A DNA stretch of 64,000 nucleotides, from positions 88,807 to 152,806 of the forward strand of contig NZ_RHNP01000004.1 in assembly GCF_003950295.1 (NCBI RefSeq). The letters run 5' to 3'. Below are positions 35,398-45,548 of the stretch, piece after piece (position 1 is the first letter of the stretch; each line of letters starts with the position of its first letter). The stretch comes from Loigolactobacillus iwatensis (GTDB taxonomy: Bacteria; Bacillota; Bacilli; Lactobacillales; Lactobacillaceae). Below the pieces are notes generated by a model. The model saw only the letters and a list, made by a program, of their open reading frames with translations. It did no database searches and was not told the origin of the DNA. Both the position numbers and the translations under genes were made by a program.

Positions 35398-37170
35398 ATG
35401 GCTTCAGAATATCTTGAACATAAATTGGCGTTATTGCCGCCGTTACCGGGTTGCTACTTAATGAAAGATGAGGACGGCCATATTATTTACGTTGGTAAGG
35501 CCAAAAATTTAAAGAATCGTGTTCGTTCTTATTTTAAAAGCAGCCATGAGGGTAAAACGGCACGTTTGGTTGAAACAATTCGTGATTTTGAAACGATTAT
35601 TACCTCAACGGATAAAGAGGCCTTTTTACTTGAAATTACCTTAATTCAAAAACATCAGCCTTACTTTAATATTAAATTAAAAAGAGGGACGGGCTACCCG
35701 TACATTAAAATTACAAACGAACGCGACCCCCATATGCTGATTACTGGCGAAATTAAAAAAGATGGCGGTTATTATTTTGGACCGTACCCCAATGTTTATG
35801 CTGCTGACGAAACGTTACATTTTTTGCAAAAGGTCTATCCATTGCGGCGTTGTTCTGGCCGCCAAAAACGCCCTTGTCTGTACTATCATATGGGCCAGTG
35901 TCTTGGTGCCTGTTTTCGGGAAGTACCTGTGGAAGAATACAAGGCGCAAATTAAGCGAATTAAAAGCTTCTTAAACGGCAATGTTGCAACGGTAAAACGT
36001 GAGCTACAACAGCAAATGACTGCTGCTGCCACTGAGCTAAAGTTTGAACGGGCGGCGGAATTACGGGATCAGCTAAAATATATTGAAGCAACGGTGGAAA
36101 AGCAGAAAATTATTTCCAATGATAATACACCTCGGGATATTTTTGGGTATTACATGGATAAAGGTTGGTTGTCGGTTCAAGTCTTCTTCATTCGGCAGGC
36201 ACGCCTAATGAAACGGGAGAAGCGTTTATTTCCTTGCGTTAACACACCTGAAGAAGAATTAGAAAGCTTCATACTGCAGTTCTATAATCGAAAAAATAAA
36301 GTACTGCCGCGAGAAATATTAGTTCCTAAGGGCATTAACCAAAAGGTATTGGCCGATATCCTAAAAGTTCCGGTACGAACGCCGCAGCGTGGTCAGAAGC
36401 GTGATTTAATGGATATGGCCAACAATAATAGTCGTTTGGTTTTAGAAGAAAAATTTCGTTTAATGGAATTAGACAATTCACATTCAGTTGGTGCCGTTCA
36501 GGAGTTAGTGGATGTCTTGCACATTGAATCGGCCCACCGAATTGAGGCCTTTGATCATTCGCATATTCAAGGCACTGATCCAGTTTCGGCAATGGTTTGT
36601 TACATTGATGGTAAGCCAGCCAAAAAAGAGTACCGTAAATACAAATTGAAAAATGGTGATGGCGGTAACGAGGCCGAGAATACCCAAGAAGTGATTCGCC
36701 GGCGTTATAGTCGCTTATTAAAAGAGGGCCGTGATTTACCGGACCTTATTCTAATGGACGGTGGTGAAATTGAATTACACGCTGCTAAGGAAGTTTTAGA
36801 GGATGAACTTGATATTGATATTCCAATTGCTGGGATGGTAAAAAACCAACACCATAAAACGGCCTCGTTAATGTTTGGTCCGCAGGATAAAAAACTTGAT
36901 CTTGATCCTAAAAGTGAAGGCTTTTATCTATTACAACGGATTCAAGATGAGGTCCACCGCTTTGCAATTACTTTTCACCGCCAATTACGTGGAAAACATT
37001 CTTTGAGCTCGCAGCTCGATGTTATTCAAGGTGTTGGACCAAAAACGCGAACTAAGTTACTTAAAGAATTTGGGTCGTTGAAAAAAATCAAGTTGGCAAC
37101 GGTGCCGGAATTGCAAAAAATTGGCATTTCAAAAACGGTTGCCCAGACAATTAAACTATCGCTACAGTAA
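35398..37170 (+). CDS. uvrC: Excinuclease ABC subunit C
   Basis: The start is ATG 35398 (MASEYLEHKL); the ATG three codons earlier directly abuts GAAAGG. The 590-residue protein has the N-terminal GIY-YIG nuclease (GCYLMKDEDGHIIYVGKAKNL), the UVR helical motif, the RNase-H-like C-terminal nuclease (EAFDHSHIQGTDPVSAMV, LILMDGG) and helix-hairpin-helix motifs (IQGVGPKTRTKLL). It makes both incisions in nucleotide excision repair. uvrA and uvrB are elsewhere. Confidence 0.95.
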   Translation: MASEYLEHKLALLPPLPGCYLMKDEDGHIIYVGKAKNLKNRVRSYFKSSHEGKTARLVETIRDFETIITSTDKEAFLLEITLIQKHQPYFNIKLKRGTGYPYIKITNERDPHMLITGEIKKDGGYYFGPYPNVYAADETLHFLQKVYPLRRCSGRQKRPCLYYHMGQCLGACFREVPVEEYKAQIKRIKSFLNGNVATVKRELQQQMTAAATELKFERAAELRDQLKYIEATVEKQKIISNDNTPRDIFGYYMDKGWLSVQVFFIRQARLMKREKRLFPCVNTPEEELESFILQFYNRKNKVLPREILVPKGINQKVLADILKVPVRTPQRGQKRDLMDMANNNSRLVLEEKFRLMELDNSHSVGAVQELVDVLHIESAHRIEAFDHSHIQGTDPVSAMVCYIDGKPAKKEYRKYKLKNGDGGNEAENTQEVIRRRYSRLLKEGRDLPDLILMDGGEIELHAAKEVLEDELDIDIPIAGMVKNQHHKTASLMFGPQDKKLDLDPKSEGFYLLQRIQDEVHRFAITFHRQLRGKHSLSSQLDVIQGVGPKTRTKLLKEFGSLKKIKLATVPELQKIGISKTVAQTIKLSLQ

Positions 37171-37192
37171 TCGGGAAAGTGGTTGATCAACA

Positions 37193-37945
37193 GTGTTTAA
37201 ACAAGTGATATTAACAGTTGGGTTAAATTGTTTATTAGTAATTATTGTCCCAACGATTTTTGCAATGATATTAACTTTCTTTAATCGTAGTAGTAAGCAA
37301 ATGTTGGTTAGTCGATTTGGTTTTCGTAGTCAAATTTATTTTGGTTGGCTTGGAATTATTAGCCATGAGTTAAGCCATTTGTTAGTGGCCAAACTATTTC
37401 ATCATCAAATTATTAGTGTCAAACTGGTTAGTTTACGGCCAACAGATGCAACTTTGGGCCACGTGGAGCACCAATATAATGCCAAAAGTTGGTACCAAAA
37501 TTTAGGTAACTTTTTTATTGGAATTGCGCCAATCTATGGTTGTAGTTTAATTTTACTAGGTCTTGCTAGTCTCATTTATCCAGAGCTTTGGTCGTTATTG
37601 CGACTTGACTGGCCGGCATTAGATTTTACTCAACTGCACCAATTATTATGGCAAATTATTAGTCACGGACAGTATGCGCCTTGGAAATTACTTGTTTATT
37701 TTTTATTGGCGACGCAAATTGTATTTGGTGGTTTTGACCTTAGTCACCAGGATTTTCAAGGAAGCTTGCGGGGCATATTACCCTTGGTTCTTGTTCTTAG
37801 TTTGTTAGCTCTTGGAGCAGTGCTGGTTCAACTGCCGCTTGTTGCGATTTTAACTACGGTAACGTTAATTTTTGGAACTTTACTAGGCTATGCCGTCATT
37901 CTAAGCTTTTTCTATTGGCTGCTTTTACGGTTGATTACGCGGTAA
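37193..37945 (+). CDS. Multipass membrane protein with M50-like HExxH motif
   Basis: This 250-residue protein has about six hydrophobic segments. HELSH at 58-62 lies at the end of the second, as in site-2-type (M50) intramembrane metalloproteases, and a later GGFDLSHQD segment could supply the third ligand. The classical M50 NPDG motif and PDZ domain are absent, so protease activity is unproven. The GTG start lies 22 bp after uvrC, suggesting co-transcription. No close named family was recognised. Confidence 0.7.
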   Translation: MFKQVILTVGLNCLLVIIVPTIFAMILTFFNRSSKQMLVSRFGFRSQIYFGWLGIISHELSHLLVAKLFHHQIISVKLVSLRPTDATLGHVEHQYNAKSWYQNLGNFFIGIAPIYGCSLILLGLASLIYPELWSLLRLDWPALDFTQLHQLLWQIISHGQYAPWKLLVYFLLATQIVFGGFDLSHQDFQGSLRGILPLVLVLSLLALGAVLVQLPLVAILTTVTLIFGTLLGYAVILSFFYWLLLRLITR

Positions 37946-37974
37946 AGTGACATTGGTTAAAATATTTGGCGCAC

Positions 37975-38011
37975 AAAAAAAGTTGGAAAATTTATTTTTC
38001 CAACTTTTTTT
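37975..38011. terminator. Convergent terminator
   Basis: AAAAAAGTTGGAAAA/TTTTCCAACTTTTTT stem with an A/T loop, serving both the membrane protein gene and fruA. Confidence 0.9.
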
Positions 38012-38021
38012 ATATTTAGGC

Positions 38022-39959
38022 TTAATCATTTTTTTTAACTGGTTTCCATAAGCCAAGGATAATACCAGCAACAATAGCACCAATGGCTACTGATAGCAGG
38101 TAGAAAACCCAGTGACTAGCTAATGGTGTTACCCACAGACCACCGTGGGGAGCAGGAACACTGACGTGCCATAATTGGCTGAGGCCACCGCCAAGTGCGG
38201 CACCGATGACGCTAGAAGTAATAACGTGCAAGGGATCTGAGGCAGCAAACGGAATTGCACCTTCAGTGATAAAGGAAATACCAAGAACGTAATTAGAAAT
38301 ACCGGCCTTACGTTCGTCTGGTGTAAATTTGTCACCCCAGAAGGTGGTTGCAATGGCCGTTGCTAGTGGTGGCACCATTCCGCCAACCATAACGGCAGCC
38401 ATCATCTTACCGTCACCAGTGGCACTATAAACACCGATTGCAGTTGTATAAGCAGCTTTATTAAATGGGCCCCCCATATCAATTGCCATCATACCACCGA
38501 GAACAGCACCGAGAACAACGGCGTTACCAGTTCCCATACTCTTTAAGAAACTAGTTAAAGCATGATTAATGACTGCAAAGACTGGATCAACCGCGAAGAA
38601 CATGATGGCACCAACAATTAGAAGCCCAAGAATCGGGTAAAGAATCATTGGTTTTAAACCATCCAGCGACTTTGGCATATTCCGAAAAACGTGTTTTAAC
38701 CAAACAATAACGTAGCCGGCAATAAAACCAGCAGCAATCCCACCTAAGAAGCCGGCAACACTTGTTGTTTTAACAACACTAGCGGCAGCGGTATTGGCCA
38801 TGAAACCACCAACAAACCCGGGCATTAAGGCTGGCCGATCACCAATTGACTCAGCAATGTATGCGGCCAAAACTGGTACCAAGAAGCCAAAGGCCCAAGT
38901 ACCAATCCCATTTAGAAAAGTGAAGGTCACGGATTTTGGGCCAACGGATTGTTCAACCATAAAGGAAATGGCCATTAAAATCCCACCGCCAACGACGAAC
39001 GGTAACATATTTGAAATACCATTCATCAAACTAGCGTAGATCATGCTCCAAGCTGATTTGCCCTCACCGGAATCGTCATTACTAGCTTCAGTGTTTCCGC
39101 TAGCGTGGAAAATTGCTCCTTTATCAGCAAGTGTCTCGTTAATCAATTCCTCGGGCTTTTTAATGCCGTCAATAACCGGTCGATTTAATAAATGTTTGCC
39201 ATCAAAACGATCCATGGCAACTTTTTTGTCGGCAGTAATAATAACACCCTTAGCACGTTCAATATCATTAGTTGTTAGGCGATGTTTAACACCTTCAGAG
39301 CCATTGGTTTCAACCTTGATATCAACGCCCATTGCCTCGGCTTGCTTCTTTAAAGCGGCTTCGGCCATATAAGTGTGGGCGATACCCGTTGGACAAGCAG
39401 AAACAGCAACGATAAATGGTCGTTCACTAGTAGAAGTTGTTGGTTGAACTTGCGTTGTCTTTTGGGCCTCTGCATCAGCTTCTTGTTTATCCTTTGCTTC
39501 TTTTGCAGTTTGAGCATCCGCAAATAATTTTTGTACGTCATCTGGTGTTTGGGCTTTTTTCAAAGCCGCAACTAAATCGGGATTAATCAATAAACTGGAT
39601 AGGGCGGCTAGGGCCTGCAAATGAGTATTATTTGCGCCTTCAGGGGCAGCAATCATAAAGAATAATTGAACTGGTTGACCATCTAAGGCGTCAAAATCAA
39701 TTCCCGCATTACTTTTTGCAAATAAAACCGTTGCTCGGGTAACGGCCTTATTCTTAGCGTGGGGCATTGCGATACCATCGCCAATCCCCGTGGTTGATTC
39801 GGCTTCGCGCTTTAAAATATCTTGTTTATACAGTTTTTCATCCGTAATAATACCGTGTTCGTAGTACTGATGAACCATTTCATTAATGGCTTCAACTTTT
39901 GTTGTTGCCTTCAGGTCCATTATCATGACATCTTTTAGTAAAAGTTCACGAATATCCAT
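38022..39959 (-). CDS. fruA: PTS fructose transporter, EIIABC
   Basis: The start is ATG 39957-39959 (MDIRELLLKD), 8 bases from GGAG; the GTG three codons earlier is part of that site. The 645-residue protein has an EIIA domain (phospho-His in GIAMPHAKN), a charged linker, an EIIB domain (phospho-Cys in VSACPTGIAHTYMA) and a C-terminal EIIC domain with multiple membrane segments. It imports fructose as fructose-1-phosphate for FruK. It is third in the fruR-fruK-fruA operon, 105 bp after fruK. Confidence 0.94.
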   Translation of the reverse strand: MDIRELLLKDVMIMDLKATTKVEAINEMVHQYYEHGIITDEKLYKQDILKREAESTTGIGDGIAMPHAKNKAVTRATVLFAKSNAGIDFDALDGQPVQLFFMIAAPEGANNTHLQALAALSSLLINPDLVAALKKAQTPDDVQKLFADAQTAKEAKDKQEADAEAQKTTQVQPTTSTSERPFIVAVSACPTGIAHTYMAEAALKKQAEAMGVDIKVETNGSEGVKHRLTTNDIERAKGVIITADKKVAMDRFDGKHLLNRPVIDGIKKPEELINETLADKGAIFHASGNTEASNDDSGEGKSAWSMIYASLMNGISNMLPFVVGGGILMAISFMVEQSVGPKSVTFTFLNGIGTWAFGFLVPVLAAYIAESIGDRPALMPGFVGGFMANTAAASVVKTTSVAGFLGGIAAGFIAGYVIVWLKHVFRNMPKSLDGLKPMILYPILGLLIVGAIMFFAVDPVFAVINHALTSFLKSMGTGNAVVLGAVLGGMMAIDMGGPFNKAAYTTAIGVYSATGDGKMMAAVMVGGMVPPLATAIATTFWGDKFTPDERKAGISNYVLGISFITEGAIPFAASDPLHVITSSVIGAALGGGLSQLWHVSVPAPHGGLWVTPLASHWVFYLLSVAIGAIVAGIILGLWKPVKKND

Positions 39960-40064
39960 GTTTGGCACTCCTTTTTAGTCGTCACTAATTGGTGGCGTAA
40001 TTATCTAGCTTTTGTTTTATAAGTTAATTGTTGAATTATAAGGATTGGTCCGATGTGAAATGGG

Positions 40065-40979
40065 CTAAGCATAAGGGGTAATCTTAATTGTTTGCTTAAC
40101 TTCGCTAATTTTAGCCTGATCGGCCAAATCTTCAGAAAAGGCCGTTGCGCTCCCACAAGCCAAACCAGTTTTGAAACTGGCCAAGGGATCTTGTGTCTGA
40201 CTGTAGGTACCAACAAAACCGGCAATCATCGAATCACCGGCGCCAACCGAGTTTTTAACGGTTCCTTTCAGTGCAGTTGATTTATAAACGGCCTGGGTCG
40301 TGATTAGAAAAGCACCTGCACCAGCCATTGAAATTAAAACATTCTGGGCACCCAGCGTGAGTAATTTGCGCCCGTACTTAACAATGGCCTCATCATCATC
40401 TAAGCTCACGTTGAAAAGTGCGGCCAATTCATGATGATTAGGTTTAACCACTAAAGGATGTGCGGCTAATGTGTCTAATAAGGCCTGTCCTGTGGTATCA
40501 ATCACAAATTCGGCACCCTGTTGTTGAATTAGCGGAATCAGATCACGATAAAAACTAACGGGAAGACTGGGAACTAGGCTGCCTGACATTACAACAACGT
40601 CACTAGGTTTTAATTGTTGAAATTGGGCCTTAAAACTAGTAACGGCTGCTGGCGAAATAGCTGGTCCTTGACCGTTTATCTCGGTTTCTTCCGCAGCCTT
40701 AATTTTGACGTTGATCCGGGTGTCATCGCTAACGGAAGTAAAGTCAGTCTGTAATTTTTCATGGGCAAGGTAATGTTTAACAAAATCGCCGGTAAAACCA
40801 CCTAGAAAGCCCCAGGCCACATTAGGAATATTAAGTTGTTGTAAAATCCGCGAAACGTTAATTCCTTTGCCGCCGGGCAATTTGGTGTCGTAGGACATTC
40901 GATTTACCTGGCCTAATGTGACCTTAGGTAATTGAACGATGTAATCAATTGATGGATTCACCGTAATGGTATAAATCAT
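40065..40979 (-). CDS. fruK: 1-phosphofructokinase
   Basis: This 304-residue PfkB-family kinase begins MIYTITVNPSIDYIVQL and has the GGKGINVSRIL substrate loop and the catalytic GAGDSM anion hole with its base aspartate. It converts fructose-1-phosphate to fructose-1,6-bisphosphate. AGGAGG precedes the ATG, which overlaps the fruR stop (ATGA). Confidence 0.94.
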   Translation of the reverse strand: MIYTITVNPSIDYIVQLPKVTLGQVNRMSYDTKLPGGKGINVSRILQQLNIPNVAWGFLGGFTGDFVKHYLAHEKLQTDFTSVSDDTRINVKIKAAEETEINGQGPAISPAAVTSFKAQFQQLKPSDVVVMSGSLVPSLPVSFYRDLIPLIQQQGAEFVIDTTGQALLDTLAAHPLVVKPNHHELAALFNVSLDDDEAIVKYGRKLLTLGAQNVLISMAGAGAFLITTQAVYKSTALKGTVKNSVGAGDSMIAGFVGTYSQTQDPLASFKTGLACGSATAFSEDLADQAKISEVKQTIKITPYA

Positions 40980-41731
40980 TTTGTAACCTCCTGTACGGTT
41001 GTTTGTTTTTCGAAATTCAGACGATCCTTTTGGCTAATATGATCAGTGATGATGGTACCCTGAGCTAAATTAGAAATTTTAGCGAAGGAAACTTGGTTGA
41101 ATTTAGTGTGATCCGCTAGAAAAAAGGTACTAGCTGCCTGCTGTAATGCCGTGCGTTTAACGGCGGCCTCGTCAGGATCTGGTGTTGTGTAGCCAAAACG
41201 AAGGTGAATGCCGTTGGTACCAAGGAAGGCCTTATTGAAGCGGTATTCCTTTAAGGCAGCGACACTTTCAGAGCCAATCACCGCTTTGGTGACATTTTTA
41301 AGTTGGCCACCTAAGAGAAAACAGCGAATATCATAATCAGCCAACAATGACGCGTGGTTAACACCGTTAGTCACAACGGTTAAATTTAAACTCTTTTTTA
41401 GGTAAGGGATCATTGCTAAAGTTGTCGTGCCGGCATCTATAAAAATAACGTCCCGCGGTGCCAGAGAGTTTGTTGCCAAACGAGCTATTTGATCTTTTTC
41501 GTGAACGCTTTGGTTGGATTTTTCACTGACCGCAAGTTCAGTTTGTAATGTTGCCGCACGCTTGGCACCACCATGAACACGCACTAAAAAGCCAGCTTGT
41601 TCCAAAATTTGTAGATCACGACGAATGGTTGACTCGGATGCAGACGTTTGGATCATTAAGTCCTGTGATTTAACAATATCATGTTGTCTTAACGTCATTA
41701 AAATATATTGGTGCCGTTCCTCTGTAAGCAT
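40976..41731 (-). CDS. fruR: DeoR-family fructose operon repressor
   Basis: This 251-residue regulator has an N-terminal DeoR helix-turn-helix (ERHQYILMTLRQHDIVKSQDLM ... ESTIRRDLQIL) and a C-terminal sugar-phosphate sensing domain (DAGTTTLAMIPYL). FruR proteins usually respond to fructose-1-phosphate and repress their own fru operon. It is first in the operon and divergent from obg. Confidence 0.92.
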   Translation of the reverse strand: MLTEERHQYILMTLRQHDIVKSQDLMIQTSASESTIRRDLQILEQAGFLVRVHGGAKRAATLQTELAVSEKSNQSVHEKDQIARLATNSLAPRDVIFIDAGTTTLAMIPYLKKSLNLTVVTNGVNHASLLADYDIRCFLLGGQLKNVTKAVIGSESVAALKEYRFNKAFLGTNGIHLRFGYTTPDPDEAAVKRTALQQAASTFFLADHTKFNQVSFAKISNLAQGTIITDHISQKDRLNFEKQTTVQEVTK

Positions 41732-41752
41732 TTTCTCACCCCTGCAGAACTT

Positions 41753-41781
41753 AATTTACCACCAAAATCATTCAAAATCAA
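41753..41781 (-). promoter_or_regulatory. Promoter of fruRKA
   Basis: On the minus strand TTGATT, a 17-bp spacer and TAAATT, starting a transcript about 25 bases before fruR. Confidence 0.6.
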
Positions 41782-41807
41782 TCTTTTTTATTCATAAACG
41801 TTCAAAA
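41763..41807 (-). promoter_or_regulatory. Candidate FruR operator
   Basis: Two direct repeats of TTTTGAAyG (41763-41777 and 41793-41807) lie 30 bp apart, overlapping and upstream of the fruR -35. Tandem repeats of this spacing suit a DeoR-family repressor. Binding is inferred. Confidence 0.5.
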
Positions 41808-41854
41808 GCGTTTAAAGCGGTCAATAACGAAGCGTACATATGTTTCGTTTTCTA

Positions 41855-41883
41855 TGGACAAATAGCCGTATTTTCTTTACAAT
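41855..41883 (+). promoter_or_regulatory. Promoter of obg
   Basis: TGGACA, a 17-bp spacer and TACAAT, divergent from the fruR promoter. Confidence 0.65.
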
Positions 41884-41920
41884 GGGAAAGATACAAACAC
41901 AGGAAGGGAGGGGCTATAAC

Positions 41921-43216
41921 TTGTTTATTGATCAAGTTAAGATTACAGCGCGCGCCGGTAAAGGCGGCGATGGTATGGTAGCTTTTCGACGGGAAAAATT
42001 TGTACCACTTGGCGGACCTGCCGGTGGTGATGGTGGTCGCGGCGGTAATATTACTTTGCGCGTTGATGAAGGTTTACGAACCTTAATGGATTTTCGATAT
42101 AAACATATTTTTAAGGCTCAAAATGGTGAGCGAGGTATGAACAAAGGAATGACTGGCCGTGGTGCTAAAGATACCTTTATTAGCGTGCCGCCGGGTACAA
42201 CTGTTCGGGATGTTGAAACGGACGCTCTTTTAGCCGATCTCACTGAGAATGGACAAGAGGTCATTATTGCCAAAGGTGGCCGTGGTGGCCGCGGAAATAT
42301 CCATTTTGCCTCACCAAAAAATCCGGCACCAGAAATTTCTGAAAATGGCGAACCAGGCATTGAGCGCCAGGTTAGTTTAGAATTGAAAGTGTTAGCCGAT
42401 GTTGGTTTAATTGGCTTTCCTTCAGTTGGCAAATCAACTTTATTGTCAGTCATTACTAGCGCGAAACCCAAGATTGGTGCCTATCAGTTTACAACTTTGG
42501 TTCCAAATTTAGGAATGGTTAGTTTAGATGACGATCGGAGCTTTGCAGTAGCGGATATGCCTGGTTTAATTGAAGGAGCTTCAAATGGCGTTGGACTTGG
42601 AATTGAATTCTTACGCCACATTGAACGTACCCGCGTTTTACTTCATTTAGTTGATATGAGTGGTGTAGATGAACAAGATCCATTTGCGGATTTTGGTAAA
42701 ATTAACCGTGAATTAGAAAAGTATGATCCTAGCTTATTAAAACGACCACAATTAATTGTGGCAACTAAAATGGATATGCCAGATAGTGCCGAAAATTTAG
42801 AAAATTTCAAGCGTAAATTGGCAGAAACAACAGCTAAAGATACAGCAATTTTTCCAATTTCGGCACTCACACACCAAGGATTAACCCCATTACTACAACA
42901 GGCGGCAGATTTACTAGATGAGACTCCAAGCTTTCCACTGTATCAGGACGAAGAACCGGCAGCCGAGAAATTATATGAATATAAAGCGGATCAACCTGAT
43001 TTTACGGTTACTAAGGATGAGGAAGGTACCTTTGTTGTGGCCGGCGAACGTGTTGAACGGCTTTATAAGATGACTAATTTAGATCGTGATGAGAGCCTTA
43101 TGCGTTTTGCCCGGCAGATACGTGGGATGGGTGTTGATGACGCACTACGACAAAATGGCGCTAAAAATGGTGATTTAGTATCAATTCTTGATTTTACATT
43201 TGAGTTTGTTGAATAA
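41921..43216 (+). CDS. obg: GTPase Obg/CgtA
   Basis: The start is TTG 41921 ([13 protein letters not shown]) behind AAGGGAGGGG; codons further upstream would overlap the promoter. The 431-residue protein has the glycine-rich Obg fold (about 1-158), the GTPase domain with [18 protein letters not shown] and TKMD, and a C-terminal OCT domain (about 350-431). It is an essential 50S assembly and stringent-response GTPase. Confidence 0.95.
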   Translation: MFIDQVKITARAGKGGDGMVAFRREKFVPLGGPAGGDGGRGGNITLRVDEGLRTLMDFRYKHIFKAQNGERGMNKGMTGRGAKDTFISVPPGTTVRDVETDALLADLTENGQEVIIAKGGRGGRGNIHFASPKNPAPEISENGEPGIERQVSLELKVLADVGLIGFPSVGKSTLLSVITSAKPKIGAYQFTTLVPNLGMVSLDDDRSFAVADMPGLIEGASNGVGLGIEFLRHIERTRVLLHLVDMSGVDEQDPFADFGKINRELEKYDPSLLKRPQLIVATKMDMPDSAENLENFKRKLAETTAKDTAIFPISALTHQGLTPLLQQAADLLDETPSFPLYQDEEPAAEKLYEYKADQPDFTVTKDEEGTFVVAGERVERLYKMTNLDRDESLMRFARQIRGMGVDDALRQNGAKNGDLVSILDFTFEFVE

Positions 43217-43444
43217 TTATTATTAGTTGAATGATGAAAGAGAATTGGAACGAAAGGGGCGGCGCTAGTGGTCGTCAAATGTTGAATTTTTAAGTTTGTA
43301 ACAGCAATCTGAATTTTTCCTTTTCAGCGTTAATTCATGCTGTTATATATAAGATTGCTTATGCTAGCAGGCTTAGATTTAACGGCCTTTTATTTCCTAC
43401 TATTGACTATTTGATGTATATGATTAATTGAGGCTTATAAATAA

Positions 43445-45358
43445 ATGGAACATAAAAAGAGACTGGCAAATAGTCGCTATATTACCGGACTTAGTGGTTT
43501 GCGTACCTTAGCAGTGGTGGGCGTTATTTTATATCATTTAATTCCCTTTACTGTTCCAGGTGGCTACCTAGGCGTTGTAATTTTTCTTGTTTTAACCGGT
43601 TATTTAATTACTGATCTTCTAATCCAAGAGTGGGAACAAAATGGCAAAATTGATTTATTAGGTTTTTATCGGCGGCGAATAACGCGGCTTTATCCGGCAT
43701 TAGTTGCCATGTTGTTTTCAACGGCGGCTTATATAACTTTATTTCAGCGCCAGTTATTGAATAACTTACGAGGCATTATGGTTAGTAATCTTGGTTACTT
43801 TTATAATTGGTGGCAGATTACGCATGGCCAATCCTATTTTGAACGGTTTGCTAACAATGAATCTCCCTTTACGCATTTATGGACGTTATCAATTGAAGGT
43901 CAGTTTTATTTAATTTGGCCTTTTATTATTGTTGGACTGATCCTCTTTGTTAAGAAGCGGCGTAAAATGGCCGGATGGTTATTCGGCCTTAGTCTACTTT
44001 CTGCGGGCCTAATGGCATTTCTATTTGTGCCGGGACATGATCCCAGTCGAGTTTATTATGGAACTGATACTCGTTTTTTTGCGATTTTAGTTGGTGCAGC
44101 ACTGGCTGTTATTTGGCCTAGCACTCACCTTAAGGCTGAGGTGGCACGAGCACAGCGCCTATTACTGGATGCTATCGGAATTGTGACATCAATTTTAGTG
44201 ATTGTTCTATTTTTTACGCTGCCAGCACAAAGTACTTTTCTTTATCGTGGTGGTATGTATTTGTTCACAATTGTTATTGCTTTATTGACGGCAGTAATTG
44301 TTAATCCAGCGGCTGATCTAAATCGTTTTTATACGAATCGAGTGTTTACTTGGGTCGGTCAACGTAGTTATGGAATCTATTTGTATCAATTTCCAGTGAT
44401 GATTTTCTACGAGAATCAGGTTAAAGATATCGCGAATTCTCCTGTGCTTCATGGTGTGATTCAGTTAATTTTAATTCTTTTAATCAGTGAATTATCTTAT
44501 CGATTAATTGAACGACCGTTTAGTCACTTTAAGTACCGGCACTTTTTAAGTTTCATACGTGAATTTTTCCAGCGACGTTCAATTTATGGTCGGCGTAGGT
44601 TGCTTATTATTCCGGCAATTGCAATTTTTGGGGTTGGGATGATCGGGTTTGTTGTTGCGCCAAGTGGTGCGGCTAAAACATCAAATCAGTTAACAAAGAA
44701 TATCAAGCACAATGAAATCGCGAATTCAAAGAAACGGTCATCTCTACTGGCAGAAGCACAGAAAGCGAAAAGTGGGTCATCCTCTGGCCCGACCCAGTCG
44801 TCAACTGAGTCTGCAAAAAGTATTGATACAAAATTGGCGGCAAATTTAACGCAAAAACAAGTTAGTCAGGCGCAAGATTTAAACGTAACGGCTATTGGTG
44901 ATTCAGTTATGTTGGACGGTGGTGATACCTTACAGCAGATTTTTCCTAAGATGCTTCTGGATGCCTCAGTTGGTCGTCAAGCCGATACTGCTGTAAGTCT
45001 CCTTCAAAGTTACGCGGCAAAGGGTGTCTTAGGTAATATTGTTTTAATTGGTTTGGGAACGAATGGCCCATTTACCGACCAGCAGTTAGATCAAATTATG
45101 CGAACGTGTGGTGCCAAACGCCAGGTTTACTGGATCAATGTTCGCGTACCGACCAGAAGTTGGCAAAATTCGGTTAATAGATCTTTAACTGCAGCCAGTG
45201 GGCGCTGGCCTAATTTGAAGATTATTGATTGGTATAAGGAAAGCAATCAGCACAGTGATTGGTTTTATGATGATCAAGTCCACCCGAACGCGACGGGAAA
45301 GGAACACTACGCTAATTTTGTGGCTCGTTCGATTATGCAATCAAATGGACAACACTAA
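43445..45358 (+). CDS. OatA-like O-acyltransferase with SGNH domain
   Basis: The 637-residue protein has an N-terminal acyltransferase-3 domain of about ten membrane segments (ITGLSGLRTLAVVGVILYH, LWTLSIEGQFYLIWP), a Ser/Lys-rich linker (about 410-470) and an extracellular SGNH esterase-fold domain. The latter has Ser487 in AIGDSV, a GTNG block and Asp610/His613 in DDQVHP. OatA proteins acetylate peptidoglycan muramic acid and give lysozyme resistance. The 228-bp region upstream contains a perfect 8-bp inverted repeat (43303-43310 / 43352-43359). Confidence 0.85.
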   Translation: MEHKKRLANSRYITGLSGLRTLAVVGVILYHLIPFTVPGGYLGVVIFLVLTGYLITDLLIQEWEQNGKIDLLGFYRRRITRLYPALVAMLFSTAAYITLFQRQLLNNLRGIMVSNLGYFYNWWQITHGQSYFERFANNESPFTHLWTLSIEGQFYLIWPFIIVGLILFVKKRRKMAGWLFGLSLLSAGLMAFLFVPGHDPSRVYYGTDTRFFAILVGAALAVIWPSTHLKAEVARAQRLLLDAIGIVTSILVIVLFFTLPAQSTFLYRGGMYLFTIVIALLTAVIVNPAADLNRFYTNRVFTWVGQRSYGIYLYQFPVMIFYENQVKDIANSPVLHGVIQLILILLISELSYRLIERPFSHFKYRHFLSFIREFFQRRSIYGRRRLLIIPAIAIFGVGMIGFVVAPSGAAKTSNQLTKNIKHNEIANSKKRSSLLAEAQKAKSGSSSGPTQSSTESAKSIDTKLAANLTQKQVSQAQDLNVTAIGDSVMLDGGDTLQQIFPKMLLDASVGRQADTAVSLLQSYAAKGVLGNIVLIGLGTNGPFTDQQLDQIMRTCGAKRQVYWINVRVPTRSWQNSVNRSLTAASGRWPNLKIIDWYKESNQHSDWFYDDQVHPNATGKEHYANFVARSIMQSNGQH

Positions 45359-45548
45359 CGATTGGGCAACAGATTTCAAGACGTACATGATTAAAATATT
45401 TGAAGGTGTAGCTGGGAGTTATGGCAAAATTTACTTTTTTTGTCACAACTCCTTAGCTATTTAGTGCGGTTGTTTAAAATAAAAGAATTGCAGGAAGTTA
45501 TAAAATTGCCTACAATGAACGTAATATAAAGAAATGGATGAACAAATC

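Noticed and set aside
43217..43444. Possible small gene between obg and the acyltransferase
   Set aside because: No frame with a ribosome binding site was found; the region shows only an 8-bp perfect inverted repeat and is probably a leader.
45225..45464. Open frame overlapping the end of the acyltransferase gene
   Set aside because: It is an out-of-frame shadow of the SGNH domain; the adjacent non-coding DNA holds an imperfect hairpin (about 45409-45456) that may end the acyltransferase transcript.
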